Assembly: GCF_013409985.1 (NCBI RefSeq)
Contig: NZ_JACCBY010000001.1
Location: forward strand, 1,344,696-1,408,695
DNA: 64,000 bases
Source: Sphingomonas melonis
Lineage (GTDB): Bacteria > Pseudomonadota > Alphaproteobacteria > Sphingomonadales > Sphingomonadaceae
Direction of reading: 5' to 3'
Positions 24,184-33,881 of the stretch are shown piece by piece. The first letter of the stretch is position 1, and every line of letters begins with the position of its first letter. A model generated the notes under the pieces. The model ran no database searches. It saw only the letters and a list, made by a program, of their open reading frames with translations, and was not told where the DNA came from. The position numbers and the translations under genes are program-made.

Positions 24184-27100
24184 TTATACAACATGATTGA
24201 TGGTAGTTTGGTGATGCGTTTGATCATCCACCGTCGCAAGATAGTCGAGCGGGTCGGCGACGATCTGCGGCGCGACCGGGACGACCGCGGCATTGTGGTC
24301 CACGAACGACGCCTCGGGCTGGAGGCTGCCGGGATGGCTGGCGAGATAATGCGAGAGCACATCCTCCAGCTCGCCGCGGCCTTCGAACAGGTCGTAGGTG
24401 GCGAGGCCGATCGCAGTGCCGTCGGCGTCGCCGGTGACGGTGGTCGCCGCAGCCGTGGCGAGATGGCCGTCGGATACACCCGCATGCATATCGAGTGAAA
24501 CCACATCGGGTTCGATACTATAGACCGGCGCAATGGCGTAATGGACCATCGCCGAGGCGTTATCGCCCGGCACGTCGATCGTGACGGTCAGAGTCGTGCT
24601 GACCGCGACGCCGTTGGGCTGGACGAGTTCGTAGGTGAAGGTGTCGCGCAGGTCGGTGGTCGAATAGACCAGGTTCTGGTTCGGCTGGTAGACGTAATGG
24701 CCGACCTCATCGACGGTCAGCGTGCCATGCGTGCCGTTGACGACGACCGGGGTATTGCCGACCTCGGTGAGCGCGGTGCCGGTGCCGACGCGGACCGCCA
24801 GGAAGTCCGAATGGCCGTTGTCGTTGGCGAGCAGGCTGCCCTCGACCGGCGCGGGGCTGACCACGATATGACGGTCGAGCAGCGTCGACACGCGGTCCAG
24901 CGTCACGTTGGTGTCGAAGCGGGTGGCGAGCAGCGTGTCCGCGGCCAGCGTGTAGCGATAGTTGCCCGGCGGCAGGTCGTTCAGCGCGAAGGAGGCGCTG
25001 GCGATCCCGCCGGTGAGGTTGAGCACCGCCAGGTTCTGGATCGACTGGGTGGCGCCGGTGGTGAGGTTGGTCAGCGTCAGCGTGTAATTGGGGGCGACGC
25101 TGAGCCCGCCCGAGGTCGCCGCGCGGAAGGTGACGTCGGTGTCCGTATTGGGGGCGAGCAGGAACGTGCCCGTCGTCTCGCCATGCGACCCGACCGGCAA
25201 CAGCCCCCCTCGCACCGGCACGGCGGCGAAGCTGAACGCGGTCGTGGGCGCCGCTTCAACGACATTGGCATAGGTGACCGGCGCCAGCGCGACATCGGCT
25301 ACCGCGACCGGCGCGCCGGTGATCGCGCCGCTGCCGACGGTGATCGACAGGGTGGCGCTCTCGCGTTCGCCGTCGCTCGGATCGAGCAGCGTATAGGAGA
25401 AGACGTCGGTCCGGCCGATCGCCGCGGCATTTGCGTCGGGCGTGTAGGTGTAGCTGCCGTCGGGGTTGATCAGCAGCGTGCCCCATTCGCCGTCGACGCT
25501 GGTGGCGCCGGTGACGGCGAGCGTCGTGACCGCGCCGGTGACGGTGTTGGTGACGCTGACCACCTGCGTCCCCGGTGAGACCACGTCGACGGCGGCGTTG
25601 GCGCCGGCATCGGTTATGACGTTGCCGGTGGCGGCGACCGGCCGGATCGTCCCGACATCGGTATAATCGATATCGGTGCCGCTGACCGCGAGGCTGCCGA
25701 GCAGACCGACGCCGACGCCGAGGCCGCTCTGATAGGTCAGGAAGGCGCGATAGTCGCCCGGCGTGAGCGTCTGCGCAGCGGTGAGATCGCCGTTCAGCAG
25801 CCCGAGTTCGAGCAACGATCCGCCCGGCGTGCCGTTGACCGCGACCCATCGTGTGCCGTCGAAGCGCTGGACGACGACGCTATAGCCGCTGGTCGCGCCG
25901 ATGGTCAGCGTCGCGTCGTAGGTGAAGCTCGCGGCGAGGTTGTGGCCGTCCTGCACGGTGAAGCGGACGCTGGGGGTGCCCAGCACTTCGGCCTGCAGGT
26001 TGAGCGCGCCGGCCGAGACCAGCGCGCCATAGGCGGTGCTGCCGACCGCGGTCGGGGCCGCGGCGACGACGGGGAGGAGGTCGATCGTCGCGGTGGCGGT
26101 GTTGCCGAACGCCTGGATGTCGAACGGCGCGACGACCGTCGCGGCGCCCGAGACGTTGCCGGCCCGGTCCGCCTGCGTGACCGCGAGCGTCGCCCCTGCG
26201 ACCTGCGGAATGGTCAGCGTGATGCTGAAGTTGCCGCCGGCATCGACCGTGCCGGTGCCGAGCAGGGTGCCGCCGCTGCGCACCTCGACCCGCGCGCCGA
26301 TCTCGCCGGTGCCGATCAGCGTGGTGCCCGTCGGGTTGACCAGCAGCGCGGCGGGCGGCGGCGGGGCGGTGATGTCGGGGGCGGTGGCGGTGGCCGGGGC
26401 CGAGATGTTGCCGGCGGTGTCGGCCTGGATCGCGGTCAGCGTCTCGCCGTTGCGCTGCGGCGTGCTGAGCGGGACGAGATATTCGCCGGTGCCGGTCACC
26501 ACCGCGGTGCCGAGGACGGTGAGGTCGGCGGCGCGGATCGTCACCGTCGCACCGGGCTCGCCCGTGCCGATCACCGAGCTGCCGGTGCCGCCGACCTCCA
26601 GAGTCGGGGCGGCGGGGGCGGTGGTGTCGGGCGCAAGCGCGAGCACCGATGCGGCCGGGACGTTGGTACCGGCCTGCGTGACGGTGAGCGTCTCGCCATT
26701 GTGCTGCGCCGTGGTCAAGGTGATCGAATAGCTGCCATTCGCGTCGGCAGTGGTCGTGCCGAGCGTGGTGCCGCCGAGCGTGACGGTGACCGTCGCACCC
26801 GCGGCCGCGGTGCCGGCAACGGTCGTGCCGTCGAGCAACACGGCGGCGGTGAGCGGCGCGGGCCCGACCACCGTCGGGGCGGTGGCCTCGGCCGGCTGCG
26901 AGCCGTTGCCGGCGGCGTCGCTCTGCGTGACGGTGAGCCGCTGGCCGCCGGTCTGCGGCTGGGCGAGCTGAACGGTATAGGTGCGGTCCGCATCGACCAC
27001 CGTGGTGCCGAGCGTGGCGCCGTTGCCGTCGACCACCGTGACCCGGGCGCCGGGCTCGCCGGTGCCGGTGACGAAGACGCCGTCCGAGGTCACCGTCGCG

Positions 27101-30100
27101 ACGGGCATATCGGGCGCCGTTGAGTCGGGTGCGATCGCCGGGGTCACGGGCGAGGTGCCGGCGCCGTCGCGCTGCGTCGCGCCGAGCAGCTCGCCATTGC
27201 GCTGCGGCGTGTCGAGCGGGGCGATATAGGTGCCGTTGGCGGCGACGAGGCCGGTGCCGATCACCGTGCCGTCGAGCGCGGTGATGGTGACCAGCGCGCC
27301 GGGCTGGCCGTTGCCGATGACGCTGGTGCCGTCGGGGGTGACGCTGGCGGTCGGCGCGCCCGGCAGCACGAGGTCAGGCGCGGTGACCGTCGTGGTGGGC
27401 GAGGGATTGCCGCGCGCGTCGGCCTGCGCGAGCGTCAGCGTCTCGGCATTGATCTGCGCCGGCGACAGCGCGATCGTGAAGCTGCCGTTGGCATCGACGA
27501 CGGCGCTGCCGAGCGGGCCGCCGACGCCGCGGACGGTGACCGTCGCGCCGGCCTCTCCGGTGCCGGTGATGCTGGCGCCGTCGCCCGCCACGGTGCCGGT
27601 CGGTGCGGCAGGCGCGGTGATGTCGGGTGCGGTGGCGGTGGCGGCGGCGGAGACGTTGCCGATGGCGTCGGCCTGGGTCGCGGTGACGCCCTCGCCGTTC
27701 AATCGTGCCGGGGCGAGCGGGACGCTGTACTTGCCATCGGAATCGGCGGTGACGGTGACGGTGAAGCCATCGGGGCCGGCGACGGTGACGGTGACGCGGG
27801 CATTGGCCTCGCCGATGCCGCCCGCGGTCGTGCCGTCGGCGGCGACGACCAGCGTCGGCGCGGCCGGCGCGGTGATGTCGGGGGCGGGCGCCTGGACCGG
27901 GGGCGAGACGTTGCCGCCGCCGTCGGTCTGGGTGACGGTGAGCGTCTCCCCGTTCGCCTGCGGCGTGCTGAGGGTGACGGCGTAGCTGTTGTTGGCGGCG
28001 ACGATCGTCACGCCGATCGGAGCGCCGGTGGGGTCGGTCACGACGATCCGGGCGCCCGCCTCGCCAATGCCGCTGACGGTGGTGCCGTCGGGGGAAACGG
28101 TGGCGGTCGGCGCGACCGGATTGATCAGGTCGGGCGCGGTGGCCGTCGCGGGGGCGGAGACGTTGTTGTCGGCGTCCGCCTGGACCGCGGTAAGCGTGCC
28201 GCCGTTGTTCTGCTGCGGGACGAGGGGCACGGTGAAGCTGCCGCCGGCCGCGACGATCGCGCTGCCGAGCACGGTGCCCGCGGCGTTGGTGATCGTCACC
28301 CGCGCGCCCGCTTCGCCGGTGCCGGTCACCGCCGTGCCGTCGCCGTTGACGCTGAGCGTCGGCGCGGCGGGAGCGGTGAAATCGGGTGCGGTGAGGGTGA
28401 CGGCGGGCGAGGTGTTGCCGGTCGCGTCGGTCAGCGTCACCCGGACGCTCTCGCCGTCGACCTGCGCCGGGGTCAGCGGCACGGTGAAGCCGCCGGTGGT
28501 GTCGACCGTCGCGGTGCCGAGCACGGCGCCGGCGGCATCGCGCACCGTGGCGATCGTGCCGGGCTCGCCGGTGCCCGAGACGAAGCCGCCGTCGGTGCTG
28601 ACCGTCGCCAGCGGTGCGGGCGGCGCGGTATAGTCCGGCGCGACCAGCGGGATCGCGGGCGAGACGTTGATGCCGTCCGACTGGGTGACGGCGAGCAGCT
28701 GGCCGTCGACCTGCGGCGTCGACAGGGTGACCGCATAGCTGCCCGCGGTGTTGACGGTGGCGGTGCCGAGCGACCCGCCGTTGACGTCGCGCACCTCGAT
28801 CGTGGCACCGGGCTCGCCGATGCCGGTGACGACGCTGCCGGTCGAATCGAGCGCTGCGGTCGGTGCGGCGGGCGCGGTGAGGTCGGGCGCGATCGCGGTG
28901 GTCGGCGGTGAGGCGCCGATCGCGTCGCTCTGCGTGACGAAGACGGTCTCGCCATCGACGCGCGGCGGGGTCAGCGCAACGCTGTAGGTGCCGTCGGCCG
29001 CGGCGGTGCCGCTGGCGATAACGGTGCCGGCGTCGTTGTAGACGGTGATCGTCGCGGCGCCCATCGCGCGGCCGGTCACGGCGGTGCCGTCGCTCGCGAT
29101 GCTGGCGGAGGGCGGCATCGGGACGACGCCGGGGGCGAGATCGGGCGCGGGGGCGTTGACGAGCGGCGACGGATTGCCGGCGGCGTCGGTCTGGCGCACG
29201 GTCAGCACCTCGCCGTCGACCTGCGGCGTCGACAGCGTCGCGGTATAGCTGCCGTCGGCGGCGACGGTTACGGTGCCGATCTCCAGCCCGACCGGATTGC
29301 GGATGCTGATGATCGCATCGGGCTCGCCGGTGCCGGTGACGCTCTGGCCGTTGGCGGCGACGGTGGCGGTGGGGGCGAGCGGCGCGGTGATGTCCGGGGC
29401 GGTCAGCGCCACGGGGGGCGAGGCGTTGCCGGCGCCGTCGGTCTGCACCACCGCAAGCGCCTGACGATCGACCTGCGGCGTGGTGAGGGTGATGGAATAA
29501 CCGCCCTGCGCGGTGACGATCGCGCTGCCGAGCAACGCGCCGGCGGCGTCGCGCACGGTGACGGTCGCGCCGATCTCGCCGGTACCGGTGACGATGCTGC
29601 CGCTGGCGTCGAGCGTTGCGGCCGGTGCGGCGGGCGGGGTAGCGTCGGGCGCGATGAGCGCGAGCGACGGCGACGGGTTGCCGGTGGGGTCGGTCTGGAC
29701 GACGGTCAGGGCTTCGCCATTGGCTTGCGGCGTGGTGAGCGTGACGGCGTAGCTGCCGTTGCGGCCGACGACGGCGCTGCCGAGCGGCGTGCCGTCCGCA
29801 GCGGTGACCGTGACGGTCGCACCGGGTTCGCCGGTGCCGATCAGCGTGGTGCCCGCAGACACGACGGCGCCGGTCGGCGCGCCGGGGGCGGTGAAATCGG
29901 GTGCGACGGCGTCGGTCGCGGGCGAGCCATTGCCGGTGGGATCGGTCTGCGTGACCGAGACCGTCTGGCCGTCGCCCTGCGGGCTGGTCAGCACGACGGT
30001 GTAGCTGCCGTCCTGCGCCACCACCGCCGACCCGAGCGGGGCGCCGACGGCGTCGCGGACGGTGACCGTCGCGCCGGCTTCGCCGGTGCCGCTGACCGAG

Positions 30101-32673
30101 ACGCCATCGCTGGCGACGGTGGCGGCCGGCGCGGCGGGCGCGGTGGTGTCGGGTACGACGATGCCGGTGGCGGCGGAGACGTTGCCGGCGCCGTCCGTCT
30201 GGGTGACGGAGAGGGTGCCGCCGTTCGCCTGTGCCGCCGGCAGCGTCACGGCATAGGTGCCCGAGGTGGTGGCGGTGGCGGTCGCCAGCGCGTTGCCGGC
30301 GGCATCGCGGACGGTGACGGTGGCACCCGCCTCCGCAGTGCCGGTGACGATCTGGCCGGTGGTGTCGAGCGTCGCGCTGGGCGCACCGGCGGCGGTGGAA
30401 TCGGGGGCGATCGCGGTGGCGGGGGGCGACACGGCGCCGGCCGCATCGGCCTGGGTGACGCGGATCGTCTCGCCGTCGAGGCGCGCCGGGGTCAGGGCGA
30501 CGCTGTAGCTGCCGTCGGCGGCGGCGGTGCCGGTGGCAATCGCCACGCCATTGGCGTCGTAGAGGGTGATCGTCGCGCCGCCGGCGGCGACGCCGGTGAC
30601 CGCCGCGCCGTCACCGCGCACGATGGCCGTAGGGGCGGCGGGCAGGACGTCGGCGATCAGGTCGGGCGCGGTGGCGGTCGCGGTGGGCGACAGGTTGCCG
30701 GCGGCATCGGCCTGGCGGACGCTGAGCAGCTCGCCGTCGATCTGCGGCGTGGCCAGCGTCGCGGTGTAATTGCCGTCGGCAGCGACAGTCGCGGTGGCGA
30801 TCACCGCGCCGAGCGGATCGCGGATCGTGACGGTGGCGCCGGGCTCGCCGACGCCGCTGACGCTCGCGCCGTCTGCGGCAACGGTGATCGTCGGCGCGGC
30901 GGGGGCGGTGAGGTCGGGCGCGGTAAGCGGGGTCGCGGGCGAGGCGTTGCCGGCGGCATCGGTCTGGATGACGGCGAGGCTCTGGCTGTTCACCTGCGGG
31001 GTCGCGAGCACGATCGCGTAATTGCCCTGCGCATCGACCGTCGTCGTGCCGAGCGCGGTGCCGGCGGCATCGCGCACCACGATCGCCGCGCCGGATTCGC
31101 CGGTGCCGGTTACGATCGTGCCGGTCGCGTCGAGCGCGGCGACGGGCGCGGCCGGGGCGGTGGAATCGGGGGCGGTCAGCGCCAGCGGCGCCGCCAGATT
31201 GCCGGCGGCGTCGCTCTCCCGCACCGTCAGCGCCTCGCCATTGACCTGGGCGGGGCTCAGCGTCGCGGTGTAGCTGCCGTCGGCGCCGACGATCGTGGTG
31301 CCGAGCACGGTGCCGGCGGCATCGACGATGGTGATGCGCGCACCCGCTTCGCCGGTGCCGCTGACGCTGGCGCCGTCGCCGGCGATCGTCGCGGTCGGCT
31401 GGGCGGGAGCGGTGAGATCGGGGGCGAGGGTGCTCGCGCTGCCCGAGGCGTTGCCGGCAGCGTCGGTCTGGCGCGCGTCGAGCCGCTCGCCGTTGACCTG
31501 CGCGGTGGCGAGCGTGGCGCTGTAGCTGCCGTCGGCGGCGACGATCACCGTCGCGAGCGTGGTGCCGGCAGGATCGGTGATGGTGACGCGGGCGCCGGGT
31601 TCGCCGGTGCCGGTGACGACGGTGCCGGTGCCGTCGACCGCGACGGTGGGTGCGGCGGGGGCGGTGATGTCGGGTGCGGCGACGTCGAGCGTCGGCGAGA
31701 CGTTGCCGGCGGCGTCGCTCTGGGTGACGCTGAGCGGCCCGCCATTCGCCTGCGGCGTCGCGAGCGTGACGGTGTAGCTGCCGTCGGCGGCGACCAGGGC
31801 GGTGCCGAGCACCGTGCCCGCGGCGTCGCGGACGGTGATCGTCGCGCCGGGCTCGCCGCGGCCGGCGACGGTGGCGCCGGTGGCATCGACCGCGGCGGTG
31901 GGTGCGGCGGGTGCGGTGAGGTCGGGCGCCTGGATGGTCACCGCGGGCGAGACGTTGCCGGTGGCATCGGTCTGGGTGACGGTGAGCTGCTCGTTGTCGA
32001 CGCGCGCCGGCGCGATGGTCAGCGTATAGGTGCCGTCGGCACCGACCGTGGTGGTGCCGATCACGGTGCCGGCAGCGTCGCGGACGGTGATCGTCGCACC
32101 GGGCTCGCCGCGGCCGGTGATCGCGCCGCCGTCGCCACGGACGGAGGCGACCGGCACGGCCGGCGGCGTGGTGTCGGGCGTACCGCTGCCGGAGGGGGTT
32201 TCCGACACGGGCGAGCCGCCGCCCGACGCCGATTCGTCGCGGTCGCCGTCGTCGCTGCCGCCGCCGCTCGCGACCGCGACGATCCCGCCCGCCGCAGCGG
32301 CGCCGCCGAGTAGCATCGCGGGCAGGGCGAGTGACGATCCGCCCTCGCTGGCGGCGGCGGTGAGTTCGCCGAGATCCTTGATCGATGCGAACCGCGGCGT
32401 GCCGGAGGCACTGCGGGCGGCCCAGAGCTGGCCGTCGGGCTCGCGCAGGACGAGGTCGTGGGGGACGGCGGGGGCGTCGGGGTAGAAATCGGCGATGCGG
32501 ACGCTCTCGCCATTGGCGAGGCGGATGACGAGATCGTGGCCCTCGCGGTCCATGGCGGCGATCTGCGCACGCGTGATGTCGAGGCGGACGATGCTGGGGG
32601 CGTCCAGATCGACGCTGTTGCCCGCGATCTGGTTCACGGCACCGGTCGCTTTCGAGATCACTTCGACGTTCAT
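24184..32673 (-). CDS. giant BapA-like repetitive adhesin, type I secretion substrate
   Basis: A 2829-residue surface protein likely to mediate adhesion and biofilm formation. Residues 1-66 resemble the BapA prefix domain (MNVEVISKATGAV ... VRIADFYPD). A Gly/Ala-rich hydrophobic stretch (LALPAMLLGGAAAAGGIVAV, about 115-135) and an acidic Ser/Gly linker follow. About 24 Ig-like repeats of roughly 84 residues run from 168 to 2184, each with a GTGEPGATVTVRD-like core and an APD-xTAPAAPT join. The last 645 residues carry cadherin/VCBS-like domains (DGSYTYTPDANA, VGHYVYQPNQN) and a C-terminal tail ending in DQTHHQTTINHVV, the likely secretion signal. RTX nonapeptides are absent. The export genes follow downstream. 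Confidence 0.92.
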   Translation of the reverse strand: MNVEVISKATGAVNQIAGNSVDLDAPSIVRLDITRAQIAAMDREGHDLVIRLANGESVRIADFYPDAPAVPHDLVLREPDGQLWAARSASGTPRFASIKDLGELTAAASEGGSSLALPAMLLGGAAAAGGIVAVASGGGSDDGDRDESASGGGSPVSETPSGSGTPDTTPPAVPVASVRGDGGAITGRGEPGATITVRDAAGTVIGTTTVGADGTYTLTIAPARVDNEQLTVTQTDATGNVSPAVTIQAPDLTAPAAPTAAVDATGATVAGRGEPGATITVRDAAGTVLGTALVAADGSYTVTLATPQANGGPLSVTQSDAAGNVSPTLDVAAPDITAPAAPTVAVDGTGTVVTGTGEPGARVTITDPAGTTLATVIVAADGSYSATLATAQVNGERLDARQTDAAGNASGSASTLAPDLTAPAQPTATIAGDGASVSGTGEAGARITIVDAAGTVLGTTIVGADGSYTATLSPAQVNGEALTVRESDAAGNLAAPLALTAPDSTAPAAPVAALDATGTIVTGTGESGAAIVVRDAAGTALGTTTVDAQGNYAIVLATPQVNSQSLAVIQTDAAGNASPATPLTAPDLTAPAAPTITVAADGASVSGVGEPGATVTIRDPLGAVIATATVAADGNYTATLATPQIDGELLSVRQADAAGNLSPTATATAPDLIADVLPAAPTAIVRGDGAAVTGVAAGGATITLYDANGVAIATGTAAADGSYSVALTPARLDGETIRVTQADAAGAVSPPATAIAPDSTAAGAPSATLDTTGQIVTGTAEAGATVTVRDAAGNALATATATTSGTYAVTLPAAQANGGTLSVTQTDGAGNVSAATGIVVPDTTAPAAPAATVASDGVSVSGTGEAGATVTVRDAVGAPLGSAVVAQDGSYTVVLTSPQGDGQTVSVTQTDPTGNGSPATDAVAPDFTAPGAPTGAVVSAGTTLIGTGEPGATVTVTAADGTPLGSAVVGRNGSYAVTLTTPQANGEALTVVQTDPTGNPSPSLALIAPDATPPAAPAATLDASGSIVTGTGEIGATVTVRDAAGALLGSAIVTAQGGYSITLTTPQVDRQALAVVQTDGAGNASPPVALTAPDITAPLAPTATVAANGQSVTGTGEPDAIISIRNPVGLEIGTVTVAADGSYTATLSTPQVDGEVLTVRQTDAAGNPSPLVNAPAPDLAPGVVPMPPSASIASDGTAVTGRAMGAATITVYNDAGTVIASGTAAADGTYSVALTPPRVDGETVFVTQSDAIGASPPTTAIAPDLTAPAAPTAALDSTGSVVTGIGEPGATIEVRDVNGGSLGTATVNTAGSYAVTLSTPQVDGQLLAVTQSDGINVSPAIPLVAPDYTAPPAPLATVSTDGGFVSGTGEPGTIATVRDAAGAVLGTATVDTTGGFTVPLTPAQVDGESVRVTLTDATGNTSPAVTLTAPDFTAPAAPTLSVNGDGTAVTGTGEAGARVTITNAAGTVLGSAIVAAGGSFTVPLVPQQNNGGTLTAVQADADNNVSAPATATAPDLINPVAPTATVSPDGTTVSGIGEAGARIVVTDPTGAPIGVTIVAANNSYAVTLSTPQANGETLTVTQTDGGGNVSPPVQAPAPDITAPAAPTLVVAADGTTAGGIGEANARVTVTVAGPDGFTVTVTADSDGKYSVPLAPARLNGEGVTATQADAIGNVSAAATATAPDITAPAAPTGTVAGDGASITGTGEAGATVTVRGVGGPLGSAVVDANGSFTIALSPAQINAETLTLAQADARGNPSPTTTVTAPDLVLPGAPTASVTPDGTSVIGNGQPGALVTITALDGTVIGTGLVAANGTYIAPLDTPQRNGELLGATQRDGAGTSPVTPAIAPDSTAPDMPVATVTSDGVFVTGTGEPGARVTVVDGNGATLGTTVVDADRTYTVQLAQPQTGGQRLTVTQSDAAGNGSQPAEATAPTVVGPAPLTAAVLLDGTTVAGTAAAGATVTVTLGGTTLGTTTADANGSYSITLTTAQHNGETLTVTQAGTNVPAASVLALAPDTTAPAAPTLEVGGTGSSVIGTGEPGATVTIRAADLTVLGTAVVTGTGEYLVPLSTPQRNGETLTAIQADTAGNISAPATATAPDITAPPPPAALLVNPTGTTLIGTGEIGARVEVRSGGTLLGTGTVDAGGNFSITLTIPQVAGATLAVTQADRAGNVSGAATVVAPFDIQAFGNTATATIDLLPVVAAAPTAVGSTAYGALVSAGALNLQAEVLGTPSVRFTVQDGHNLAASFTYDATLTIGATSGYSVVVQRFDGTRWVAVNGTPGGSLLELGLLNGDLTAAQTLTPGDYRAFLTYQSGLGVGVGLLGSLAVSGTDIDYTDVGTIRPVAATGNVITDAGANAAVDVVSPGTQVVSVTNTVTGAVTTLAVTGATSVDGEWGTLLINPDGSYTYTPDANAAAIGRTDVFSYTLLDPSDGERESATLSITVGSGAITGAPVAVADVALAPVTYANVVEAAPTTAFSFAAVPVRGGLLPVGSHGETTGTFLLAPNTDTDVTFRAATSGGLSVAPNYTLTLTNLTTGATQSIQNLAVLNLTGGIASASFALNDLPPGNYRYTLAADTLLATRFDTNVTLDRVSTLLDRHIVVSPAPVEGSLLANDNGHSDFLAVRVGTGTALTEVGNTPVVVNGTHGTLTVDEVGHYVYQPNQNLVYSTTDLRDTFTYELVQPNGVAVSTTLTVTIDVPGDNASAMVHYAIAPVYSIEPDVVSLDMHAGVSDGHLATAAATTVTGDADGTAIGLATYDLFEGRGELEDVLSHYLASHPGSLQPEASFVDHNAAVVPVAPQIVADPLDYLATVDDQTHHQTTINHVV
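26121..32172 (-). repeat. tandem array of 24 Ig-like repeat units (about 252 bp each)
   Basis: Units were counted by the recurring APD-x-TAP join and GTGEPGA-like core. Unit length is 82-87 residues. Units 7 (near 30658) and 13 (near 29140) share an atypical form (LIADVLP/LAPGVVP opening, ATITLYDANG/ATITVYNDAG). Their flanking units 5-6 and 8 match 11-12 and 14, so a six-unit block of about 1.5 kb appears to have been duplicated. Confidence 0.8.
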
Positions 32674-32863
32674 GGCCCTGTTCCTCTACTGGCACTGATT
32701 TGCACCACTAAGTCCGTAATGGACAAAAGGTGCGCATGGCATAATGCTAGTAAAGTCGACGGCCGGGGCTAGGCTGCTTCTATTCCGATTCCGGTTTTGA
32801 TTACCGTTGTCGGTTCCGTGACACACTCTAGCGAGGTGAACATGGAGAAGAGGGACAGGACAG

Positions 32864-33067
32864 ATGAATCCTGAGTTCGAATATTTGCGCCGCCGCGAAT
32901 TGCATGAGCTGCACATGGCGCGGTGGGCGCGCTGCAAGCGGGCGCGGCGGGTGCATCACCATCTCGCCACCATCTATGCGACACGGCGCGCGGCGCTCGC
33001 TCCGGCGCTGCCGGCGGCTGCGCCCTGGCGCGCGTGGCGCAGCTTTTGGCGGCTTCTGTGGGACTGA
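32864..33067 (+). CDS. small basic hypothetical protein
   Basis: A 67-residue frame with an AGGGACAGG ribosome-binding-like stretch before ATG 32864. It is rich in Arg, His and Ala (YLRRRELHELHMARWARCKR) and ends with a Trp-rich tail (PWRAWRSFWRLLWD). No family is recognised. It is divergent from the adhesin gene, about 190 bases away, and could be a small regulator or a chance frame. Confidence 0.45.
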   Translation: MNPEFEYLRRRELHELHMARWARCKRARRVHHHLATIYATRRAALAPALPAAAPWRAWRSFWRLLWD

Positions 33068-33130
33068 GCGGAACGCCCCGCCGGTTCGTTCGTCCAATGC
33101 TGCGAACGCAGATATGGGAGCGAATCAGCA

Positions 33131-33547
33131 ATGGCGATCTTCAACAAGGACATGATCGACCTCGCCGGCAAGAACACGCTGTGGCAGAAGGAGGTCTATC
33201 GCGACGCCAAGGTGCAGATCGTGTTGATGGCGATTCCGGCCGGCGAAGAGATCGGCATGGAGACGCACCCCGCCGATCAGACAACCTTCATCGTCGAGGG
33301 CGAGGCGCAGGTGGTGATCGACGGCCATTCGACCACGGCGACGCCCAACCACCTCGTCGTCGTGCCCAAGGGCGCGCAGCACAATATCGTCAACAAGGGC
33401 GCGGGCGCGCTCAAGCTGTTCTCGGTCTATGCGCCGCCGGCCGAGCCGGAGGGCGCCGCCTTCAAGACCAAGGCCGAAGCCGAAGAGGCCGAGAAGGGCC
33501 TGCTGGCCAAGGCGGTCGACAAGGTGAAGGACGTCGTCGGGCACTAA
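33131..33547 (+). CDS. cupin-domain protein
   Basis: The 138-residue protein is a single small beta barrel of the cupin fold. Motif 1 is visible as GEEIGMETHPADQTTFIVEGEAQVVIDG, with His and Glu metal ligands, and motif 2 as HLVVVPKGAQHNIVNKG. A charged C-terminal helix (KTKAEAEEAEKGLLAKAVDKVKD) follows. Cupins of this simple type bind a metal and act in sugar or small-molecule sensing or isomerisation; the substrate is unknown. It stands alone with its own short upstream region. Confidence 0.88.
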   Translation: MAIFNKDMIDLAGKNTLWQKEVYRDAKVQIVLMAIPAGEEIGMETHPADQTTFIVEGEAQVVIDGHSTTATPNHLVVVPKGAQHNIVNKGAGALKLFSVYAPPAEPEGAAFKTKAEAEEAEKGLLAKAVDKVKDVVGH

Positions 33548-33686
33548 GTCCCGACTCGTTCTGGTCACTTCGCTCCATCGGGGGACAGGCGTCCGCCGAT
33601 GGAGACGATTGTCGTTTGATTTTTAGCGGGCTTGGTTGCATCCACCACCGCGCGGCATGGGTGTCGTTCGGAGCGGAGGTATTCGC

Positions 33687-33881
33687 ATGGCTGATGACAA
33701 TGCGACCCGGCTTGACGAGGCCCGCATGCTGATCGCGCGGGCGCTTGAGCTGATCGTCGAGGCCGACGAGACGCTGGCGGCGGCCGAGCTGGAGCAGGCG
33801 CTGGACACGGTCACGCGCCGTGCCGACGAATTGCGCTTCAGTTCAGGACCGACCCCGCGGCGACCGTCTGCGACTCAATGA
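33687..33881 (+). CDS. small helical hypothetical protein
   Basis: ATG 33687 is preceded by GGAGG at good distance, so the 64-residue frame is likely real. The sequence (DEARMLIARALELIVEADET, AAAELEQALDTVTRRADEL) predicts two amphipathic helices, followed by a Pro/Ser/Arg tail. No family is recognised. Its 3' end overlaps that of the convergent winged-helix gene by 44 bases. Confidence 0.65.
   Translation: MADDNATRLDEARMLIARALELIVEADETLAAAELEQALDTVTRRADELRFSSGPTPRRPSATQ

Noticed and set aside
29725..32313. 862-residue open frame antisense to the adhesin
   Set aside because: It mirrors the 252 bp repeat periodicity and its Arg/Gly-rich product has no domain; it is a by-product of GC-rich coding on the other strand.
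24184..32673. RTX toxin or calcium-binding adhesin
   Set aside because: No GGxGxDxUx nonapeptides were found; the repeats are Ig-like.
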